Origin: Faecalimonas umbilicata
Lineage (GTDB): Bacteria > Bacillota > Clostridia > Lachnospirales > Lachnospiraceae
Length of the DNA: 64,000 nucleotides
Assembly (NCBI RefSeq): GCF_004346095.1
Contig: NZ_SLZV01000008.1
Coordinates: forward strand, 37,617-101,616
Direction: 5' to 3'
Shown here: positions 61,053 through 64,000 of the stretch, in pieces
How the letters are laid out: each line of letters starts with the position of its first letter
How positions within the stretch are numbered: position 1 is the stretch's first letter
Notes under the pieces: generated by a model
Told to the model about the DNA's origin: nothing
What the model saw: the letters and a program-made list of their open reading frames with translations, nothing else
The model's database searches: none
Position numbers and translations under genes: made by a program

Positions 61053-63236
61053 CTATTTTGCACCTGCCATTGCTTTCATATTGACATGAAGTGTCTTACT
61101 TTCTTTATATGGACGTACAAGCAGATACATAAATCCAATCACAAGCAAACATGCGACCGCTGTGGCGATTCCAAATGTTCCGGTAGTAATCCAAGTTCCA
61201 ATCTGGTAAACACAGAGAGAAACAACATACGCCAACAATGTCTGATAACCGACTGCAAACCAAAACCATTTTGCATTGTTCATCTCTCTTTTGATCGCTC
61301 CCATCGCTGCAAAGCAAGGAGCGCAAAGCAGATTGAATACCAGGAAAGAATATGCCGCAACTGCTGTCATGCTTCCTGCAAGTGCACCCCATATCTCTGC
61401 TCCATCTTCTGCTACTTCCGCAAATCCAAACAAAATACCAAAGGTTCCTACTACATTTTCTTTTGCAATCAGACCCGTTACTGCTGCAACTGCCATCTTC
61501 CAGTCTCCCCATCCAAGCGGTGTAAATACTGGTGCGATCACACTTCCTATCTTCGCAAGGATACTGCTGTCAAGCTGTTCTGCTTCCAACATTCCAAAAG
61601 AGCCGTCACTCCATCCAAAATTCATCAAAAACCACAGTACGATGGTCGATAGCAAAATAATCGTTCCCGCTTTTTTGATAAAAGAAGATCCTCTTTCCCA
61701 CATGCTTCTCAACACATTTCCGACTGTCGGCATATGATATGCAGGAAGTTCCATAACAAACGGAGCCGGATCGCCCGCAAACATCTTTGTCTTTTTCAGA
61801 ATAATTCCAGAACAAATAATCGCCGCAATTCCCACAAAGTAAGCACTCGGCGCTACCCACCAGGCACCGTCAAAGAGCGCCCCTGCAATCAGTGCAATAA
61901 TTGGAAGCTTTGCTCCACATGGGATAAAAGTTGTTGTCATAATTGTCATTTTTCGATCTCTGTCGTTTTCGATTGTCCTGGATGCCATGATCCCAGGAAC
62001 TCCGCATCCACTTCCGATCAGCATCGGGATAAATGATTTTCCTGATAAACCAAACTTACGGAAAATTCTATCCATAATAAACGCAACTCTCGCCATGTAT
62101 CCACATGCTTCTAAAAATGCAAGGAACACAAAGAGCACAAGCATCTGCGGAACAAAACCAAGAACCGCTCCTACACCGGCAACAATTCCATCCAGAATCA
62201 ATGCCTGCAGCCAGTCTGCACAACCGATTGCATTTAACGCACTTTCTACAAGAACCGGAACACCCGGAACCGAGATTCCAAAAAAGCTCCATCCATCTCC
62301 AAATACACCGTCATTTGCCCAATCTGTCGCCCACGTTCCTACTGTCGTCACAGATACATAATAGACAAGAAACATCACTGCCGCAAAAATCGGCAATGCC
62401 AACCATCTGTTTGTCACGATACGGTCAATCTTATCGGAAGTTGTCAATTTTTCCTTAGATCCTTTCGTCACACAAGATCCAATGATAGAGGAAATATACG
62501 TATATCGTTCATTGGTGATCACGCTCTCTGTGTCATCATCAAACACGTTCTCCATTTCCTGGATTTCTGTACTGACATCCGGAACGCGTTCCATCTGCGA
62601 TCCAATCTTATCATCTCTTTCTAACAGTTTTATTGCAAAGAAACGTTTCTGTTGTTCTTCTACAATTCCGGTTAGCTTTTCTTCTACTTTTTTAATGATC
62701 AGCTCTGCTTCTTTGGAGAACTCGTGGACAGGCACCACCGCTTTGTTCTGCCGCGCAAGTCCCACCGCTTTCTCTGCTGCTTTCTTGATGCCGGTTCCTT
62801 TCAATGCAGAAATCTCAACAACCTCACATCCAAGTTTTTTGCTGAGCTCCTGAATATGGATACGATCGCCATTCTTCTCCAACACATCAATCATATTGAC
62901 TGCCATCACAACCGGAATTCCAAGTTCCATCAGCTGCGTGGAAAGATACAGATTCCTCTCAATATTCGTTCCATCCACAATATTTAAAATTGCATCCGGA
63001 CGCTCCCCGATTAGATAATTTCTTGCCACAACTTCTTCCAGTGTATATGGGGATAAAGAATAAATTCCCGGCAAGTCCATGATCACAACATCTTTATGTC
63101 CCTTTAACTTCCCCTCTTTTTTTTCTACCGTAACTCCCGGCCAGTTCCCGACAAATTGGTTGGAACCTGTCAGTGCATTAAACAACGTTGTCTTTCCGCA
63201 GTTTGGATTTCCTGCAAGTGCTATTTTTACTGACAT
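61053..63236 (-). CDS. feoB: Ferrous iron transporter B
   Basis: The 727-residue transporter has an N-terminal G domain: G1 GNPNCGKTT, G3 DLPGIYSLSPYT, G4 NMID, G5 SALKGTG. A helical spacer follows, then two Gate domains with about eight to ten membrane helices (e.g. VLGFVPQMLVLFVFLAFLEACGYMAR, SGCGVPGIMASRTIEN). The C-terminal end lacks an extra Cys-rich tail; that job may be done by the 45-residue partner. Operon with two feoA genes. Confidence 0.97.
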   Translation of the reverse strand: MSVKIALAGNPNCGKTTLFNALTGSNQFVGNWPGVTVEKKEGKLKGHKDVVIMDLPGIYSLSPYTLEEVVARNYLIGERPDAILNIVDGTNIERNLYLSTQLMELGIPVVMAVNMIDVLEKNGDRIHIQELSKKLGCEVVEISALKGTGIKKAAEKAVGLARQNKAVVPVHEFSKEAELIIKKVEEKLTGIVEEQQKRFFAIKLLERDDKIGSQMERVPDVSTEIQEMENVFDDDTESVITNERYTYISSIIGSCVTKGSKEKLTTSDKIDRIVTNRWLALPIFAAVMFLVYYVSVTTVGTWATDWANDGVFGDGWSFFGISVPGVPVLVESALNAIGCADWLQALILDGIVAGVGAVLGFVPQMLVLFVFLAFLEACGYMARVAFIMDRIFRKFGLSGKSFIPMLIGSGCGVPGIMASRTIENDRDRKMTIMTTTFIPCGAKLPIIALIAGALFDGAWWVAPSAYFVGIAAIICSGIILKKTKMFAGDPAPFVMELPAYHMPTVGNVLRSMWERGSSFIKKAGTIILLSTIVLWFLMNFGWSDGSFGMLEAEQLDSSILAKIGSVIAPVFTPLGWGDWKMAVAAVTGLIAKENVVGTFGILFGFAEVAEDGAEIWGALAGSMTAVAAYSFLVFNLLCAPCFAAMGAIKREMNNAKWFWFAVGYQTLLAYVVSLCVYQIGTWITTGTFGIATAVACLLVIGFMYLLVRPYKESKTLHVNMKAMAGAK

Positions 63237-63301
63237 ACTACTTCTCCTTTTTTCTTATTCCTTTTTTTGCTAATTCCCTTTGTTTGTTTCACCTTTCTTT
63301 C

Positions 63302-63317
63302 GTTAGCATTCGCTAAC
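63302..63317. promoter_or_regulatory. TTAG-N6-CTAA inverted repeat between feoA and feoB
   Basis: GTTAGC-N4-GCTAAC, six perfect pairs with a four-base loop, contains the same TTAG-N6-CTAA form as at the feoA promoter. No T-run follows on the minus strand, so it is not a terminator. It may be an operator or an RNA hairpin. Confidence 0.45.
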
Positions 63318-63333
63318 CGGTGGGCAAAAAAAA

Positions 63334-63555
63334 TTATTCTACTTCTATCATCTGGGCATCTGCTTTTCTCAGCGACAATTCATATCCTCTGACCGTCACT
63401 TCAATCGGATCTCCAAGAGGCGCTACCTTTCTCACAAAAACATCTACCCCTTTTGTAATTCCCATATCCATAATTCTGCGCTTGACCGGTCCCTCCCCTG
63501 TCAACTTTTTTACCTTCACCGTCTTGCCGCAAGGTATCTTGTTCAATGTGTTCAT
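63334..63555 (-). CDS. feoA: FeoA family protein (second copy)
   Basis: The 73-residue SH3-like protein has CGKTVKVKKLTGEGPVKRRIMDMGI and VDVFVRKVAPLGDPIEVTVRGYELSLRK, the FeoA signature. It binds and supports FeoB. I take the ATG at 63555 (MNTLNK); an ATG four codons earlier abuts the AAAGGA. Confidence 0.95.
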   Translation of the reverse strand: MNTLNKIPCGKTVKVKKLTGEGPVKRRIMDMGITKGVDVFVRKVAPLGDPIEVTVRGYELSLRKADAQMIEVE

Positions 63556-63642
63556 AATTTTTCTCATTCCTTTCTATCAGATCTTATTTTCTAAATCTGT
63601 TTTATTCTGCACTTCTATGACGATTGTTTGTCTCACAGTGTT

Positions 63643-63852
63643 TTAAACAATAATTTTATTCGCCATATCTTTCCCAATCGCAATTCGGGCACCTTTGATC
63701 TCAACAATCATATTTCCTCCATTTGCAGAAATGACTGTCACAACCCCACCCGGAACAAATCCAAGATTTTCAAGAAATCGACGTGTTTCTTCTTTTCCCC
63801 CGATTCTTATGATCGTGTTCGGTTCATTTACACTTACCATCGTCAGCGGCAT
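63643..63852 (-). CDS. feoA: FeoA family protein (first copy)
   Basis: The 69-residue SH3-like protein has EETRRFLENLGFVPGGVVTVIS and GNMIVEIKGARIAIGKDMANKI, typical of FeoA. It is the first gene of the feo operon, with AGAAAGAAG upstream and a promoter about 55 bases away. Two divergent FeoA copies before FeoB are common in clostridia. Confidence 0.95.
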   Translation of the reverse strand: MPLTMVSVNEPNTIIRIGGKEETRRFLENLGFVPGGVVTVISANGGNMIVEIKGARIAIGKDMANKIIV

Positions 63853-63901
63853 ACTATCATCTTCTTTCTATGTTGAAATTGATAAACATTTTCATCTGTT
63901 G

Positions 63902-63917
63902 ATTAGTATAATCTAAT
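63902..63917. promoter_or_regulatory. TTAG-N6-CTAA box over the feoA -10
   Basis: The sequence ATTAG-N6-CTAAT forms a perfect palindrome of arms and overlaps the -10 of the feo promoter, where a repressor would block transcription. Shape resembles DtxR/IdeR-family sites more than a Fur box; that is an inference. Confidence 0.6.
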
Positions 63918-63933
63918 TACTATTAGTTGTCAA
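63905..63933 (-). promoter_or_regulatory. Promoter of the feo operon
   Basis: The minus strand has perfect TTGACA (63928-63933), 17 bases, TATACT (63905-63910). Confidence 0.85.
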
Positions 63934-64000
63934 TTACTTTTTGTTTTATTTTTCATTTTATTGATCTCCCTGACAGCTTCGCTCCTCCTCAGTATTTATT

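Noticed and set aside
60858..61652. 264-codon Cys/His-rich frame on the plus strand
   Set aside because: Antisense to feoB and its terminator; composition is an artefact of the opposite strand.
63302..63317. Terminator between feoA and feoB
   Set aside because: The hairpin is strong but no T-run follows it in the direction of transcription; the T-run lies before it.

Overview
The window looks like chromosomal DNA of a low-GC, anaerobic, spore-forming Clostridium relative, most likely a gut Lachnospiraceae (Dorea/Mediterraneibacter/Blautia-like). That is an inference. It rests on a sensory-type [FeFe] hydrogenase with a NuoE-like partner, a SpoIID-type protein, a 6S RNA, a Phe T-box, ATP-type PEP carboxykinase, a feoA-feoA-feoB locus with its Cys-rich partner, and strong AGGAGG-type ribosome binding sites. 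I saw no rRNA, tRNA, CRISPR array, prophage or insertion sequence. Most genes are on the minus strand.

Layout. 1-2.6 kb: NuoE-like thioredoxin-fold ferredoxin, a hydrogenase-like protein ending in a PAS domain, and a SpoIIE-type phosphatase cut by the window edge. 2.7-5.4 kb: a large membrane-anchored beta-propeller protein. 5.5-11.1 kb: five-gene oligopeptide ABC importer. 11.2-13.9 kb: sppA, an RDD membrane protein and queA. 14.1-18.3 kb: a surface beta-helix protein with tandem PNPEQ repeats, preceded by a foldase-like membrane protein. 18.6-22.6 kb: pheS-pheT behind a T-box leader. 22.6-25.8 kb: Nudix, BrkB/YihY, SpoIID-like protein and 6S RNA. 25.8-30.3 kb: MoxR, DUF58 and transglutaminase operon.

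30.3-32.5 kb: a plus-strand GntR(YtrA)-ABC operon with a nested palindromic operator on its promoter, ending in a 38-residue membrane peptide. 32.6-41.7 kb: the most unusual region. A two-component system (plus strand) is divergent from a minus-strand operon. That operon encodes a lipoprotein fusing a beta-propeller to a solute-binding domain, two sugar-type permeases, a MacA/HlyD-like adaptor and a MacB-like permease, with no ATPase. The two divergent promoters are near mirror images with paired GAGATTT repeats, and the operon's far end looks truncated by a rearrangement. 41.9-44.4 kb: small P-loop, GNAT, unknown and AraC-type genes. 44.4-49.9 kb: alpha-galactosidase, a Gfo/Idh/MocA oxidoreductase and pckA. 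50.1-52.9 kb: two GT4 glycosyltransferases and a VTT-family membrane protein, probably making glycolipid or lipoteichoic acid anchor. 53.1-55.9 kb: GNAT, YerC, PHP phosphoesterase and two unknown proteins that may be sporulation-linked.

56-64 kb is an iron/redox island: feoA-feoA-feoB, a FeoB-associated Cys-rich peptide, a Fur-like regulator lacking the usual metal ligands, small peptides with a P1B-type ATPase, and DUF3793-flavodoxin-DUF2325. A palindrome of the form TTAG-N6-CTAA occurs upstream of feoA, between feoA and feoB, and upstream of the DUF3793 operon. It suggests one shared metalloregulator.
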